From Oscillospiraceae bacterium (GTDB taxonomy: Bacteria; Bacillota; Clostridia; Oscillospirales; Ruminococcaceae), in the NCBI GenBank assembly GCA_021201135.1, contig JAJQGT010000011.1, positions 62,001-126,000 of the forward strand: a stretch of DNA of 64,000 nucleotides. Direction: 5' to 3'. Made by a program: the position numbers and the translations under genes. This document shows, one piece after another, positions 42,316-50,553 of this stretch (position 1 is its first letter; each line of letters begins with the position of its first letter). Below the pieces are notes generated by a model. The model was not told the origin of the DNA. It searched no databases and saw only the letters and a program-made list of their open reading frames with translations.

Positions 42316-42731
42316 TATTCGTTGTTTTCGTCAGATTCTAATATCGATTTTACCCACTTCAGGACTTCGTCAGCCATTTGGATAGCTTTTTCTGCGTGTC
42401 TCTCTTCCAAAAACAGCTCATTCGGATAGCGCACCGACACACCGTATGGCGTCAGAGTATCTGCATAATCGTAATACTTCTCATCAATTTCGACTATATC
42501 CGCAAGCTGATTCAACAGGTAGGACAGATCGTGAACCTTCGGAGCTTCGCCGGAGGCTCCAACCGCAATTATAATTGCCTTTATTGCTTTCTCAGCACAC
42601 TGCTGGCAGTGATAACAGACAATTTCGCAGGGCTTCGGGTAGTAGGTTTTAAAAAGATGCTCAGCAACACCGAAATCCATATCAGCCATATGGAGCCATC
42701 TTTTGCACTCATCCAGATTTTTAATCTCCAT
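42315..42731 (-). CDS. HEPN-domain protein (paired with MNT nucleotidyltransferase)
   Basis: 138 residues, all helical: ECKRWLHMADMDFGVAEHLF, CYHCQQCAEKAIKAIIIAVG, KVHDLSYLLNQL, YGVSVRYPNELFLEERHAEK. This is the PF05168-type HEPN that pairs with MNT proteins in type VII-like toxin-antitoxin modules, where HEPN is the RNase toxin. The R-x(4-6)-H catalytic motif is not evident, so activity is uncertain. Overlaps the MNT stop by 11 bases. Confidence 0.8.
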   Translation of the reverse strand: MEIKNLDECKRWLHMADMDFGVAEHLFKTYYPKPCEIVCYHCQQCAEKAIKAIIIAVGASGEAPKVHDLSYLLNQLADIVEIDEKYYDYADTLTPYGVSVRYPNELFLEERHAEKAIQMADEVLKWVKSILESDENNE

Positions 42732-43035
42732 ACAGCAATATCCCCTTATTATAAACTTCGTTTTCTACCGACGGGATGGTTTTGCGGGTGTTGAAGCTTG
42801 ATTGACTGCCGACAATGATGTCGACGGGGCGACGTTTGATATGACGGATAGAGCGATAAGCTTGGGACGTAAGAGAAGCGAGGTCAGCTGAGTCGTCGTC
42901 CACCACTATATAGAAGTCGAAATCGCTGTCTTCGTTGAAATTGCCGACGGCATAAGAGCCGAACAGATAAATACTCACCGGGTTCAACTGACTGACAAAG
43001 CTTTTTTTCAATTCTTCAATTTCCTGCAACGGCAT
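42721..43035 (-). CDS. MNT-type minimal nucleotidyltransferase
   Basis: 104 residues from ATG 43035. The catalytic motif GSYAVGNFNEDSDFDFYIVV has the GS...D-x-D of the pol-beta fold, and the third acidic residue is in PVDIIVG. In HEPN/MNT modules it adds nucleotides to and silences the HEPN toxin. The upstream frame to 43053 (TTG) would consume the AAAGGCGG ribosome binding site, so ATG 43035 is preferred. Confidence 0.82.
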   Translation of the reverse strand: MPLQEIEELKKSFVSQLNPVSIYLFGSYAVGNFNEDSDFDFYIVVDDDSADLASLTSQAYRSIRHIKRRPVDIIVGSQSSFNTRKTIPSVENEVYNKGILLYGD

Positions 43036-43070
43036 ACTGCCACCGCCTTTCAAACTAAGTTTCTATATTT

Positions 43071-43100
43071 ATTTTACACTATTGCGGTTATCTCTGTCAA
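43071..43100 (-). promoter_or_regulatory. Promoter of the MNT/HEPN pair
   Basis: Minus strand: TTGACA, 18 bases, TAAAAT; divergent from the HAD gene promoter. Confidence 0.65.
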
Positions 43101-43117
43101 GCCCATAATTTTGGGTC

Positions 43118-43146
43118 TTGCAGTTCCCTCCAAAAAGTGCTATTAT
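43118..43146 (+). promoter_or_regulatory. Promoter of the HAD hydrolase gene
   Basis: TTGCAG, 17 bases, TATTAT. Confidence 0.6.
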
Positions 43147-43181
43147 AAGACGTACAAAATTGAAATTCGGGAGACAATAAG

Positions 43182-44090
43182 ATGGCTAATATTATTGCGG
43201 TTATATGGGATTTTGACAAGACGCTGGTGAGCGAGTATATGCAGACGCCGATTTTTGAGGACAACGGGGTTGACGGGAGCGAGTTCTGGAAGGAAGTCGA
43301 CGCGTTCGCCGAGGAGATTAAAAAGACCGGCGTTCGGGTTAATGCGGACACATGCTACTTAAACTTTCTTATAAAGTATGCCCAGAGTGGGAAATTCAAG
43401 GATTTATCGAACGCCAAGCTCAGGGAGTACGGGCAGAGGCTTCGGTTCTACAACGGCGTGCCGGAGATTTTCGACAACATCAAGAACGTCGTCGCGAAGG
43501 ACCCGAAGTATCAGGAATACGGCATCAAGGTCGAGCACTACATCGTCAGCACTGGGACTGCCGAGACGATCCGGGGCTCGGTTGTGAACGACTATGTCGA
43601 GGACATCTGGGGCTGTGAGCTCTTAGAGGCTCCGAATGCCGAGGGCAAGCCGGTTATAAGCGAGGTTATCTGTGCCCTCGATAACACCTCCAAGACCCGT
43701 GCACTCTTTGAGATTAACAAGGGCGTCGGAAAGCAGGACGGAGTCGAGGTCAACAGCACTCTCGCCGAAGAATACCGCAGGGTCAAGTTCAAGAACATGA
43801 TTTACATTGCCGACGGTCCGAGCGACATTCCGGCGTTCTCGCTGGTCAACAAAAACGGCGGCTCGACCTTTGCAATCTATCCGAAGGGCAACATCACCGC
43901 CTTCAATCAGGTCGAAAAGATGCGCCACGACGGAAGAATCAACATGTACGCCGAGGCGGACTATTCGGAAGGCACGACGGCTTACATGTGGATATGCAAT
44001 AAGGTCAGGGAGTACGCCGACAGAATCTATCTTGAAGAAAAGGAGCACATCGGCAAGCAGGTTTCCGCCGCACCGAAGCATCTGGATTAA
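43182..44090 (+). CDS. HAD-family hydrolase
   Basis: 302 residues. HAD motif I VIWDFDKTLVSEYM, motif II region HYIVSTGTAETIRGS, motif III Lys in TSKTRALFEI, and motif IV IYIADGPSDIPAFSLV. A large C1-type cap sits between motifs I and II. It most resembles phosphoserine-phosphatase-like HADs; substrate unknown. Monocistronic with a strong terminator. Confidence 0.85.
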   Translation: MANIIAVIWDFDKTLVSEYMQTPIFEDNGVDGSEFWKEVDAFAEEIKKTGVRVNADTCYLNFLIKYAQSGKFKDLSNAKLREYGQRLRFYNGVPEIFDNIKNVVAKDPKYQEYGIKVEHYIVSTGTAETIRGSVVNDYVEDIWGCELLEAPNAEGKPVISEVICALDNTSKTRALFEINKGVGKQDGVEVNSTLAEEYRRVKFKNMIYIADGPSDIPAFSLVNKNGGSTFAIYPKGNITAFNQVEKMRHDGRINMYAEADYSEGTTAYMWICNKVREYADRIYLEEKEHIGKQVSAAPKHLD

Positions 44091-44097
44091 AAAAAGC

Positions 44098-44129
44098 AAT
44101 CCCGCAGAAAGAATCTGCGGGATTTTTTG
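44098..44129 (+). terminator. Bidirectional terminator
   Basis: AATCCCGCAGA/TCTGCGGGATT, 11-bp perfect stem, then TTTT; shared with the convergent alcohol dehydrogenase gene. The stem resembles the one after rpsI. Confidence 0.85.
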
Positions 44130-44146
44130 TGCTTGTCCTATTTAAA

Positions 44147-45364
44147 TCAGAAGTCAACTTCGGTGTCGTAGTAGCAGCACTTGAGGAGCTTCTCCATCTC
44201 TTCCTGAGTGGGAATACGAGGATTGGAGCCGGTGCAAGCGTCGCCGATAGCGTTCTTAGCGATTTCGGGAAGTCTCTCAAGGAATACTTCCTCGGGAACG
44301 AAGCCCTGCTCGCAAGGATAGCTGTCAGCACCATAGTTCTTGATGCAATGAGGAATGTTGAGCTGGTCGTTCATTCCACGGAGGTAATCGATGAGGAGCT
44401 TGACCTTTTCGTCGTCATTCGAGCCGCCGAGACCCATGTAGTCAACGATTACGCCATAACGCTTCTTAGCGGTAGGATCCTTGGCGTTGAAAGCGATGAC
44501 CTTGGGAAGGTACATAGCGTTTGCGGCACCGTGGATGATATGTGCGCCGTAGTCGGCAAATGCGGCACCGGTCTTGTGAGCCATCGAATGTACGATGCCG
44601 AGGAGAGCATTGGAGAATGCCATACCAGCGAGGCACTGAGCGTTGTGCATCTTGGCTCTTGCATCCATATCGCCGTTGTAGGAAGGAATGAGCTCCTTCA
44701 TAATCATTTCGATTGCATGGATAGCAAGCGGGTCGGTGTAGTCGCAGTTAGCGGTGGAAACGTAAGCCTCGATAGCGTGGGTCATAGCGTCCATACCGGT
44801 GTGAGCAACAAGCTTCTTGGGCATTGTCTCAGCGAGGTCAGGATCTACGATAGCGACATCGGGAGTGATCTCGAAGTCAGCGATAGGATACTTGATACCC
44901 TTGTCGTAGTCGGTGATGATAGAGAATGCAGTAACCTCGGTAGCGGTACCGGAGGTGGAAGGAATAGCGCAGAAGTGAGCCTTCTTGCGGAGCTCGGGAA
45001 TACCGAAGACCTTGCACATATCCTCGAAGGTGCACTCGGGATACTCATACTTGATCCACATAGCCTTTGCCGCGTCGATAGGTGAACCGCCGCCCATTGC
45101 AACAATCCAGTCAGGCTCGAAGTCGAGCATAACCTGTGCGCCGTTCATAACGGTGGTTACGGAAGGATCGGGCTCAACGCCTTCGAGAATCTTGACTTCC
45201 ATTCCTGCTTCCTTAAGGTAATCCTCAGCTCTCTGCAAGAATCCGTTACGTTTCATTGCGCCGCCGCCGACAACAATGATTGCCTTTTTGCCCTTGAGGG
45301 TCTTAAGGGTCTCAAGGGAGCCTTTTCCGTGATACAAATCACGGGGTAAAGTAAATCTTGCCAT
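44147..45364 (-). CDS. Iron-containing alcohol dehydrogenase
   Basis: 405 residues. NAD-binding GGGSPIDAAKAMW, then PSTSGTATEVTAF and the metal ligands in HTGMDAMTHAIEAYVS, GIVHSMAHKTGA and HGAANAMYLP. Group III Fe-ADH similar to butanol or 1,3-propanediol dehydrogenases; likely reduces fermentation aldehydes. Monocistronic. Confidence 0.93.
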   Translation of the reverse strand: MARFTLPRDLYHGKGSLETLKTLKGKKAIIVVGGGAMKRNGFLQRAEDYLKEAGMEVKILEGVEPDPSVTTVMNGAQVMLDFEPDWIVAMGGGSPIDAAKAMWIKYEYPECTFEDMCKVFGIPELRKKAHFCAIPSTSGTATEVTAFSIITDYDKGIKYPIADFEITPDVAIVDPDLAETMPKKLVAHTGMDAMTHAIEAYVSTANCDYTDPLAIHAIEMIMKELIPSYNGDMDARAKMHNAQCLAGMAFSNALLGIVHSMAHKTGAAFADYGAHIIHGAANAMYLPKVIAFNAKDPTAKKRYGVIVDYMGLGGSNDDEKVKLLIDYLRGMNDQLNIPHCIKNYGADSYPCEQGFVPEEVFLERLPEIAKNAIGDACTGSNPRIPTQEEMEKLLKCCYYDTEVDF

Positions 45365-45401
45365 TATATTAAACCTCCATAGTGTATAGTAATAAGTTCT
45401 C

Positions 45402-45466
45402 AGGCTCGCGAGGTGTGAGCCTTTTGAACCGTACTTATTCTACCATAGAGGTACACTTCTTGTAAA
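45402..45466 (-). promoter_or_regulatory. Promoter and leader hairpin of the alcohol dehydrogenase gene
   Basis: Minus strand TTTACA, 18 bases, TAGAAT (45437-45466). A hairpin AGGCTC/GAGCCT (45402-45422) lies in the leader. I see no Rex operator. Confidence 0.6.
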
Positions 45467-45541
45467 TAGAAATATGATATAATTCAATGGGACTATAGGC
45501 AATAAAACAACATATCCCCACCAATTCAGTAGGGATATGTG

Positions 45542-46132
45542 TCACCTGTCGATTCTGTTCTCTATAATCGGCTGTATCTGGATTTCGGAGAGAGCAAGCT
45601 CGATTGTGCGTTGCATTTTCGAAAAGTCGGCGACCATCGAAAACGGCTTCAGGATATAGTCGTCCTGACGGTACGGGACGAAGTAGTAGTGCTTCATCGA
45701 CTCGAGAATCCCGATATTCCTCGCGGCGTTTGCAAGTGCGTCGTTCGTCGAGACAGCGATTACCACCGGTCTCTGATTCCTGAGATGGCTCTTCACCGCC
45801 ATAGTTACCGGCGTGTCGTTTACTCCCGATGCTAATTTTGCAATAGTGTTCGAGGTGCAGGGGCAGACGGCTATCAGGTCAAACATCCTCTTTGGTCCTA
45901 TCGGCTCGGCCGCCTCTATCGTGTGGATAATCTCGCGCCCGGTGATGCTCTCTATTTTCGCCCTGTTCTCTTCGGCAGTTCCGAACCTCGTCGAGAGGTT
46001 ATAGGCATTGAACGACATTATCGGCGTGAGGTCATAGCCGGCGTCAACAAGCCTTTCGGCTGTCTCAAACGCAGATTTGAAAGTGCAGAAGGAGCCGGTC
46101 ATGGCAAAGCCGATTCGGGGTTTATCAGTCAT
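45542..46132 (-). CDS. spoVFB: Dipicolinate synthase subunit B
   Basis: 196 residues, flavoprotein-like fold: RIGFAMTGSFCTFKSAFETA at the N-terminus, FDLIAVCPCTSNTIAKLASG, and VIAVSTNDALANAARNIG. With subunit A it oxidises dihydrodipicolinate to dipicolinic acid, the spore-core chelator. Overlaps the subunit A stop by four bases (ATGA). Confidence 0.95.
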   Translation of the reverse strand: MTDKPRIGFAMTGSFCTFKSAFETAERLVDAGYDLTPIMSFNAYNLSTRFGTAEENRAKIESITGREIIHTIEAAEPIGPKRMFDLIAVCPCTSNTIAKLASGVNDTPVTMAVKSHLRNQRPVVIAVSTNDALANAARNIGILESMKHYYFVPYRQDDYILKPFSMVADFSKMQRTIELALSEIQIQPIIENRIDR

Positions 46133-46938
46133 GCGCCGTCGCCTTCTTTCAGGTGTCTTAAAACAGACTCGGCAAGGGCTCTTCCGGCTTCCTCGGGGGT
46201 GTATTTTCCGGGGACGCCCGACGCTAAAATTGCGGGGATTCCCATCTCACGGGCTTTGTCGAAGTCGATTCCGTATGGAGCCGAAGCGAGCTCCAGAATG
46301 AAGGCTCCCCTTCTGACGTGCGTCAACTCTTTCTCGCCGAAAACTCTTGCCGGAATAGTGTTCACAATCACATCGGCATCGGCTATTGCTTCGGGGGTGA
46401 TGAATTTGATAGGGCGTTCTTTGCTCCTTGCCGCAATCGTAACGCCTGCCCCCATATTTCCGAACAGTTCATAGCAAGCCTTCGCCACTCTCCCCTTCCC
46501 TAAAATCAGGATCTTCGAGCCGCTGACCCCGCCCGGGGCGTTCTTCGTTATAATCTGAGAGGCTCCCTCTGCGGTGAGCTTGGCATTTGCAAGCGTCAGG
46601 GCTTCGTCAGAAAACCAGTTATGGACGGCGGTTATTCTCGCTTCGAGAGAATTTACAGCTTCATCGTCCATCTTTCCCGCAAAGACCGCGCCGCCGTCTC
46701 TGACGCAATTCAGGGCATCGGATAAGTAAACTTCCCCGCCGGTTGCATCCACAGAACCGACAACAGTCTCTCCCTGCACCGGCTTGTATGGCAGGAGAAG
46801 CACGTCGCACTGCGGGATTTCTCCCGAAAAAGCATCGGTCCCGAGAGCCGCACGCCTAACGCTCATCCTCGGCTCAAGCGCCAGCCGCCCGGCGCAATAT
46901 ATCTGGCGGGCATCCCCGCCTATAATCAAAATGTTCAA
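46129..46938 (-). CDS. spoVFA: Dipicolinate synthase subunit A
   Basis: 269 residues from TTG 46938, giving the family start MNILIIGGDARQIYCAGRLA; AAAGGA lies 10 bases upstream. The frame runs open far upstream through the antisense of the next gene, but that extension is rejected. A second Rossmann motif, ILILGKGRVAKACYELFGNM, and a C-terminal VPGKYTPEEAGRALAESVL are typical. Mother-cell expressed in known spore formers. Confidence 0.93.
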   Translation of the reverse strand: MNILIIGGDARQIYCAGRLALEPRMSVRRAALGTDAFSGEIPQCDVLLLPYKPVQGETVVGSVDATGGEVYLSDALNCVRDGGAVFAGKMDDEAVNSLEARITAVHNWFSDEALTLANAKLTAEGASQIITKNAPGGVSGSKILILGKGRVAKACYELFGNMGAGVTIAARSKERPIKFITPEAIADADVIVNTIPARVFGEKELTHVRRGAFILELASAPYGIDFDKAREMGIPAILASGVPGKYTPEEAGRALAESVLRHLKEGDGA

Positions 46939-46977
46939 TCTAAAACAGTCCTTTCGTACTTGATTGGTACCTGTTGC

Positions 46978-47004
46978 AGTATATGAAGATTTCGGGGAGG
47001 GTGT
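46978..47004 (-). promoter_or_regulatory. Candidate sigma-K-type promoter of spoVFAB
   Basis: Minus strand ACAC (47001-47004), 15 bases, CATATACTG; it fits the sigma-K pattern (AC, then CATA...), and spoVF is sigma-K controlled in Bacillus. The leader to the start codon is about 40 bases. Weak motif, supported mainly by context. Confidence 0.35.
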
Positions 47005-47016
47005 GAATGTCGGGTA

Positions 47017-47045
47017 TTGCTTTTGGTTTGGGAGTATGGTATACT
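47017..47045 (+). promoter_or_regulatory. Promoter of the GyrI-like gene (copy 1 of a duplicated promoter)
   Basis: TTGCTT, 17 bases, TATACT. All 29 bases but one are repeated at 48854-48882. Confidence 0.75.
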
Positions 47046-47079
47046 TATCGCACGAATAATAGTTAAGGGAGAAAACACT

Positions 47080-47715
47080 ATGGCGTTTGATTTCAAGAAA
47101 GAGTATAAAGAGCTTTATATGCCGAAGAACAAGCCGGAAATTGTGACTGTGCCGAAGGCAAACTATATCGCCGTTCGTGGTAAGGGCAATCCAAACGAAG
47201 AAGATGGCGAATATAAGCAGTCGATTGGCATTCTGTACTCGGTGGCTTATACCCTCAAGATGAGCTACAAGACCGACTATAAAATCGAAGGCTTTTATGA
47301 GTATGTCGTCCCTCCGCTCGAGGGCTTCTGGTGGCAAAAGGGCTTGGAAGGCATCGACTATCGCAGGAAAGAGGAATTCCACTGGATTTCCATCATTCGC
47401 CTGCCCGATTTCATCACTCAAAAGGATTTCGACTGGGCTGTTGAAACGGCGACCAAGAAGAAAAAGCTCGATTGCTCCAAGGCTGAATTTCTCACCATAG
47501 ATGAATGTCTCTGCGTTCAGATTATGCACATAGGTCCTTTTGATGACGAGCCGAAAACAATTGAGCTTATGGATAAGTTTATCGCCGAAAATGGCTATGA
47601 AAACGATTTCGCCGATAACAGACTTCATCACGAGATTTATCTTTCGGATGTAAGAAAAGTCGCACCAGAGAAGTGGAAGACGGTTATCAGGCATCCGATA
47701 AGAAAAATCGGGTAA
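47080..47715 (+). CDS. GyrI-like small-molecule-binding protein
   Basis: 211 residues from ATG 47080. FDFKKEYKELYMPKNKPEIV, VPKANYIAVRGKGNPNEEDG, the paired SHS2-type halves and C-terminal LHHEIYLSDVRKVAPEKWKT define the stand-alone GyrI-like (AraC effector-binding) family. These proteins bind or hydrolyse small cyclopropanoid or lipophilic molecules; the ligand here is unknown. Its start is between two copies of a nearly identical promoter. Confidence 0.85.
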   Translation: MAFDFKKEYKELYMPKNKPEIVTVPKANYIAVRGKGNPNEEDGEYKQSIGILYSVAYTLKMSYKTDYKIEGFYEYVVPPLEGFWWQKGLEGIDYRRKEEFHWISIIRLPDFITQKDFDWAVETATKKKKLDCSKAEFLTIDECLCVQIMHIGPFDDEPKTIELMDKFIAENGYENDFADNRLHHEIYLSDVRKVAPEKWKTVIRHPIRKIG

Positions 47716-47718
47716 TAA

Positions 47719-47746
47719 CAAAGAGCGACTGCGAGGTCGCTCTTTA
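47719..47746 (+). terminator. Bidirectional terminator
   Basis: AAAGAGCGAC/GTCGCTCTTT stem between the GyrI-like gene and the convergent RhuM gene. Confidence 0.8.
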
Positions 47747-47755
47747 TGCGTTGAT

Positions 47756-48769
47756 TTAATCTTTACTGTCGTGTTTTATAGCTTTAGATGATTTCTCCTC
47801 TAGTAATTTTATAGAATCGAGATAATCACGTTCTACCGGACTAAGCGTTCTCGCCTTATATTTTTTGTACTCAATAGTTGCTTTATCTACCGCCTGTTTA
47901 TGCGTTACGCTACCATTGCCTGAAAGGAGCTGTTCCCCACTCATAGTTAGAATTCTGTCAAGATGTTCTGACCAATCTTTCATTGTCATAATTTGCTCAC
48001 GTTCTGCTTGTCGTTCTGCAAAATCAAGATAACCAGATACAAGCTGTCCCATTGAATGAAGCTCTTTTTCATTAAGATAATTTTTGGCGATTACAGCCTC
48101 TTGAAGTGTTGGCTGACTTCCCGCAAAAGTAGTAAGCCCCATAAACTCCTTTTCAGCATCAGCTCTGCTATAAATTACTTCTGCCGCAGTCTGACCGTGC
48201 ACCGCATAATGGATTTTATTCTGAACCTTTTTGAAAAACTCCTGTGAAATCTCTGCTTTGGGGTCATAATCGATACTAGTAGCATATATTTCTAAAATCT
48301 GACGGTAAAAGACTTTTTCAGAGGCACGAATGTCACGAATTCGTTCCAATAACTCTTTGAAATATCCGCCACCACCTAATTGTTTCAAGCGGTCGTCATC
48401 AAGCGCAAATCCTTTTTTCATATATTCTTTCAGTACTTCTGTTGCCCAGATTCTGAATTGTGTACCACGCTTAGACTTCACTCGATAGCCTACGGAAATT
48501 ATCACATCAAGATTGTAGTACTCTATATTTCGTTCAACCTGTCTATCTCCCTCCGTTTGAACTGTTGCAAATTTTGCAACAGTTCCCTCCCGCTTGAGCT
48601 CACCCTCGGTGTACACGTTTTTTATGTGTCTGGATATTGTGGATTTGTCTCTTTGAAATAACTCCGACATCTGTTCAATGGAGAGCCAAATTGTATCATT
48701 ATCAAATGTAGTCTCTATCTTAGTTAGTCCGTCTTCTGTAGTATAAATAAGAATTTGAGAATCGTTCAT
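47756..48769 (-). CDS. RhuM-family protein
   Basis: 337 residues. ETTFDNDTIWLSIEQMSELF, KSTISRHIKNVYTEGEL, EYYNLDVIISVGYRVKSKRG and FRIWATEVLKEYMKKGFALD are the conserved RhuM block (virulence-RhuM family), which often travels on genomic islands; biochemical function unknown. It is more AT-rich than its neighbours (many TTT, ATA and AAA codons), a sign of recent acquisition. Confidence 0.88.
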   Translation of the reverse strand: MNDSQILIYTTEDGLTKIETTFDNDTIWLSIEQMSELFQRDKSTISRHIKNVYTEGELKREGTVAKFATVQTEGDRQVERNIEYYNLDVIISVGYRVKSKRGTQFRIWATEVLKEYMKKGFALDDDRLKQLGGGGYFKELLERIRDIRASEKVFYRQILEIYATSIDYDPKAEISQEFFKKVQNKIHYAVHGQTAAEVIYSRADAEKEFMGLTTFAGSQPTLQEAVIAKNYLNEKELHSMGQLVSGYLDFAERQAEREQIMTMKDWSEHLDRILTMSGEQLLSGNGSVTHKQAVDKATIEYKKYKARTLSPVERDYLDSIKLLEEKSSKAIKHDSKD

Positions 48770-48853
48770 TTAGTACATCTCCATCCGTATCATAACTTTA
48801 AAATAAGTATAACATATTCCTTCGAAATTAGCAAGAAGTAACCTGAATATAAC

Positions 48854-48882
48854 TTGCTTTTGCTTTGGGAGTATGGTATACT
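48854..48882 (+). promoter_or_regulatory. Promoter copy 2, upstream of the peptidase E-like gene
   Basis: TTGCTT, 17 bases, TATACT; differs from 47017-47045 at one base (C for G at position 10). Confidence 0.75.
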
Positions 48883-48945
48883 GAGTCAAAACAAGTTTGG
48901 ATGTGATTGGATGGAACTTGTAAAGCCGGAAATCAGGGATTTGAG

Positions 48946-48993
48946 ATGGAATACAGAACGGATGAGTTTGTTATGGTGGGGAAAGAGATATAA
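48946..48993 (+). pseudogene. Possible remnant of a GyrI/AraC effector-domain gene
   Basis: A 15-codon frame reads MEYRTDEFVMVGKEI and then stops. It resembles the first strand of GyrI-like or AraC effector domains (MEYRI...F.VVG). Nothing of the rest of such a domain follows. Weak, but it sits behind a promoter copied from the GyrI-like gene. Confidence 0.25.
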
Positions 48994-49013
48994 AAAAGGG
49001 ATTCGTAAAAACT

Positions 49014-49679
49014 ATGATTAACATTTTACTTGAAGGCTACGACATTGCCGTGCCGTGGCTGTTTGATGAATTGAAAGCATATATCAAGCCGAACCACAAG
49101 GTTACGGTTATCGCTCTTGCCTACCGGGATAACCGTGTGAGGAGCCCAGAGGATTGGAATGCTCTCTACGGCAAGGACAACGGTAAATATTACGACGGTA
49201 TCGTTGGTGGCTTGACTGCATACGGTATTTCCGAGGATAACATCGATTTCTTAAACTATTTTACCGACAGTAAAGAAACTGCAAAACAAAAAATCGAAAA
49301 TGCCGATATTCTGTACTTCCTCGGCGGCTTGCCGGACAGAATGTTTGAGCGAATCAAGGAACTTGATTTATATGATACGATTGTGAACCATAAAGGCATC
49401 ATTATGGGATATAGTGCCGGAGCTCTGATTCAGCTTTCGGAGTATCACCTTTCTCCCGATGATGATTACCCCGAATTTTCCTACTATGAGGGTCTTGGCT
49501 ATCTCGATGACTTTTATCTGGAAGTCCACTATGAAGGCACAGATATACAGGATGCTTCTATCCGTAGAGTGATAAAAGAGCGTGGCAAGACAGTTTATGC
49601 TACACATCTAGGTAAGGGAGCGATTGTAGTTGATAACAGGGATGTAAAAGTGCTTGGCAAGGTTGAGATATACAATTAA
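49014..49679 (+). CDS. Peptidase E-like (S51) protein
   Basis: 221 residues. Class I glutamine-amidotransferase-like fold with nucleophile elbow IIMGYSAGALIQLSEYHLSP (catalytic Ser in GYSAGA) and LYFLGGLPDRMFERI. Family members cleave Asp-X dipeptides or cyanophycin-like substrates; the substrate here is unknown. The ribosome binding site (AAAAAAGGG) is weak and 13 bases away. Confidence 0.8.
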   Translation: MINILLEGYDIAVPWLFDELKAYIKPNHKVTVIALAYRDNRVRSPEDWNALYGKDNGKYYDGIVGGLTAYGISEDNIDFLNYFTDSKETAKQKIENADILYFLGGLPDRMFERIKELDLYDTIVNHKGIIMGYSAGALIQLSEYHLSPDDDYPEFSYYEGLGYLDDFYLEVHYEGTDIQDASIRRVIKERGKTVYATHLGKGAIVVDNRDVKVLGKVEIYN

Positions 49680-49700
49680 AATCCCATTTGCAACCGACGG

Positions 49701-49729
49701 TTGCGGAATTGCTTATCAGGATGTATAGA
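49701..49729 (+). promoter_or_regulatory. Promoter of the XRE/small membrane protein pair
   Basis: TTGCGG, 17 bases, TATAGA. It overlaps the hairpin GCAACCG/CGGTTGC that follows the peptidase E-like gene. Confidence 0.55.
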
Positions 49730-49773
49730 GTTCTACCCACTTTGGTGGTATGCTTAGGGTGAAAGGAGGAAAT

Positions 49774-50241
49774 ATGGCTTTATCGGAAAAACTATATACG
49801 CTTCGTAAAAAGAGCGGTCTTTCACAGGAGCAGCTTGCAGAGGAACTCAATGTGTCCAGGCAGGCAATTTCAAAATGGGAGTCGGGCAACTCAATCCCCG
49901 AAAGCGATAAACTCGTCGCCATCAGCAATTATTTCAATGTTTCGCTGGATTACCTGTTGAAGGATGATGAACCGTCGGGTGCCGCTTCGCCAACAGACGA
50001 AAAAGCAACCTCTCCGATGGCAAACCGTACTCAATGGATTCTGGGAATCGTTGCCTGCATAGGCGGGGCTATCTGCCTGATTGTGTGGGGATTGTTGTCG
50101 ATACTCAGCCCCACTGCGTCAAATCAAATTGGCGAATCGTCAACGATTGCCATAGACGGGAATGGGGCTTTCCTGATTGCTTGTATAGCCGCCATTGTTG
50201 TCGGCGAAATACTGATCCTTAAAGGCTCGAAGTGGAAATGA
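49774..50241 (+). CDS. XRE-family regulator with membrane helices
   Basis: 155 residues from ATG 49774 (GAAAGGAGG upstream). HTH_3 at 1-62 ([40 protein letters not shown]), a Pro/Ser linker and two C-terminal helices ([20 protein letters not shown] and [20 protein letters not shown]). A second membrane-tied XRE in this window. Directly followed by a small membrane protein gene. Confidence 0.82.
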   Translation: MALSEKLYTLRKKSGLSQEQLAEELNVSRQAISKWESGNSIPESDKLVAISNYFNVSLDYLLKDDEPSGAASPTDEKATSPMANRTQWILGIVACIGGAICLIVWGLLSILSPTASNQIGESSTIAIDGNGAFLIACIAAIVVGEILILKGSKWK

Positions 50242-50255
50242 AGGGAGTAATTCGT

Positions 50256-50477
50256 ATGAAAAAATTGTCTGTCATCTTTGGCGCTCTGGCAGTTATTCTG
50301 TCAGACATCATGTGCGCTGTCGTGGCATATAACTATTGCGCCATCCGCTGGGGGATGGAGTATGCTGGCTATAGCGCCCCTCCAGGCGTCGCGTTTTTGT
50401 ATGCTGTCCCATATGGGATAGGGATTGCCGCTTGTGTTGGGTTGGCGGTTGTTTTCAAAAAGAAGGAGCGACTTTGA
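50256..50477 (+). CDS. Small two-helix membrane protein
   Basis: 73 residues from ATG 50256 (AAGGGAG 8 bases upstream). Two membrane helices (residues 4-25, 46-66) and a basic tail KKKERL. The conserved layout resembles small proteins that follow membrane-tied XRE genes in Clostridia. Its stop codon lies inside the terminator stem. Confidence 0.6.
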   Translation: MKKLSVIFGALAVILSDIMCAVVAYNYCAIRWGMEYAGYSAPPGVAFLYAVPYGIGIAACVGLAVVFKKKERL

Positions 50478-50490
50478 GGGTCGCTCTTTT
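50465..50490 (+). terminator. Terminator of the XRE pair
   Basis: GAGCGAC/GTCGCTC around TTTGAGG, then TTTT. Confidence 0.75.
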
Positions 50491-50553
50491 CAATATCAGT
50501 TTTTCACAAACGGGAATTTGCCTTCGAGGAAGTGGCGGTATTGGGGCTTTATC

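Noticed and set aside
44129-45085. A 318-codon frame antisense to the alcohol dehydrogenase gene
   Set aside because: Same codon-bias artefact; Val/Ser/Gly-rich without a fold.
46939-47721. Upstream extension of spoVFA
   Set aside because: The family N-terminus begins at TTG 46938; the extension is antisense to the GyrI-like gene.
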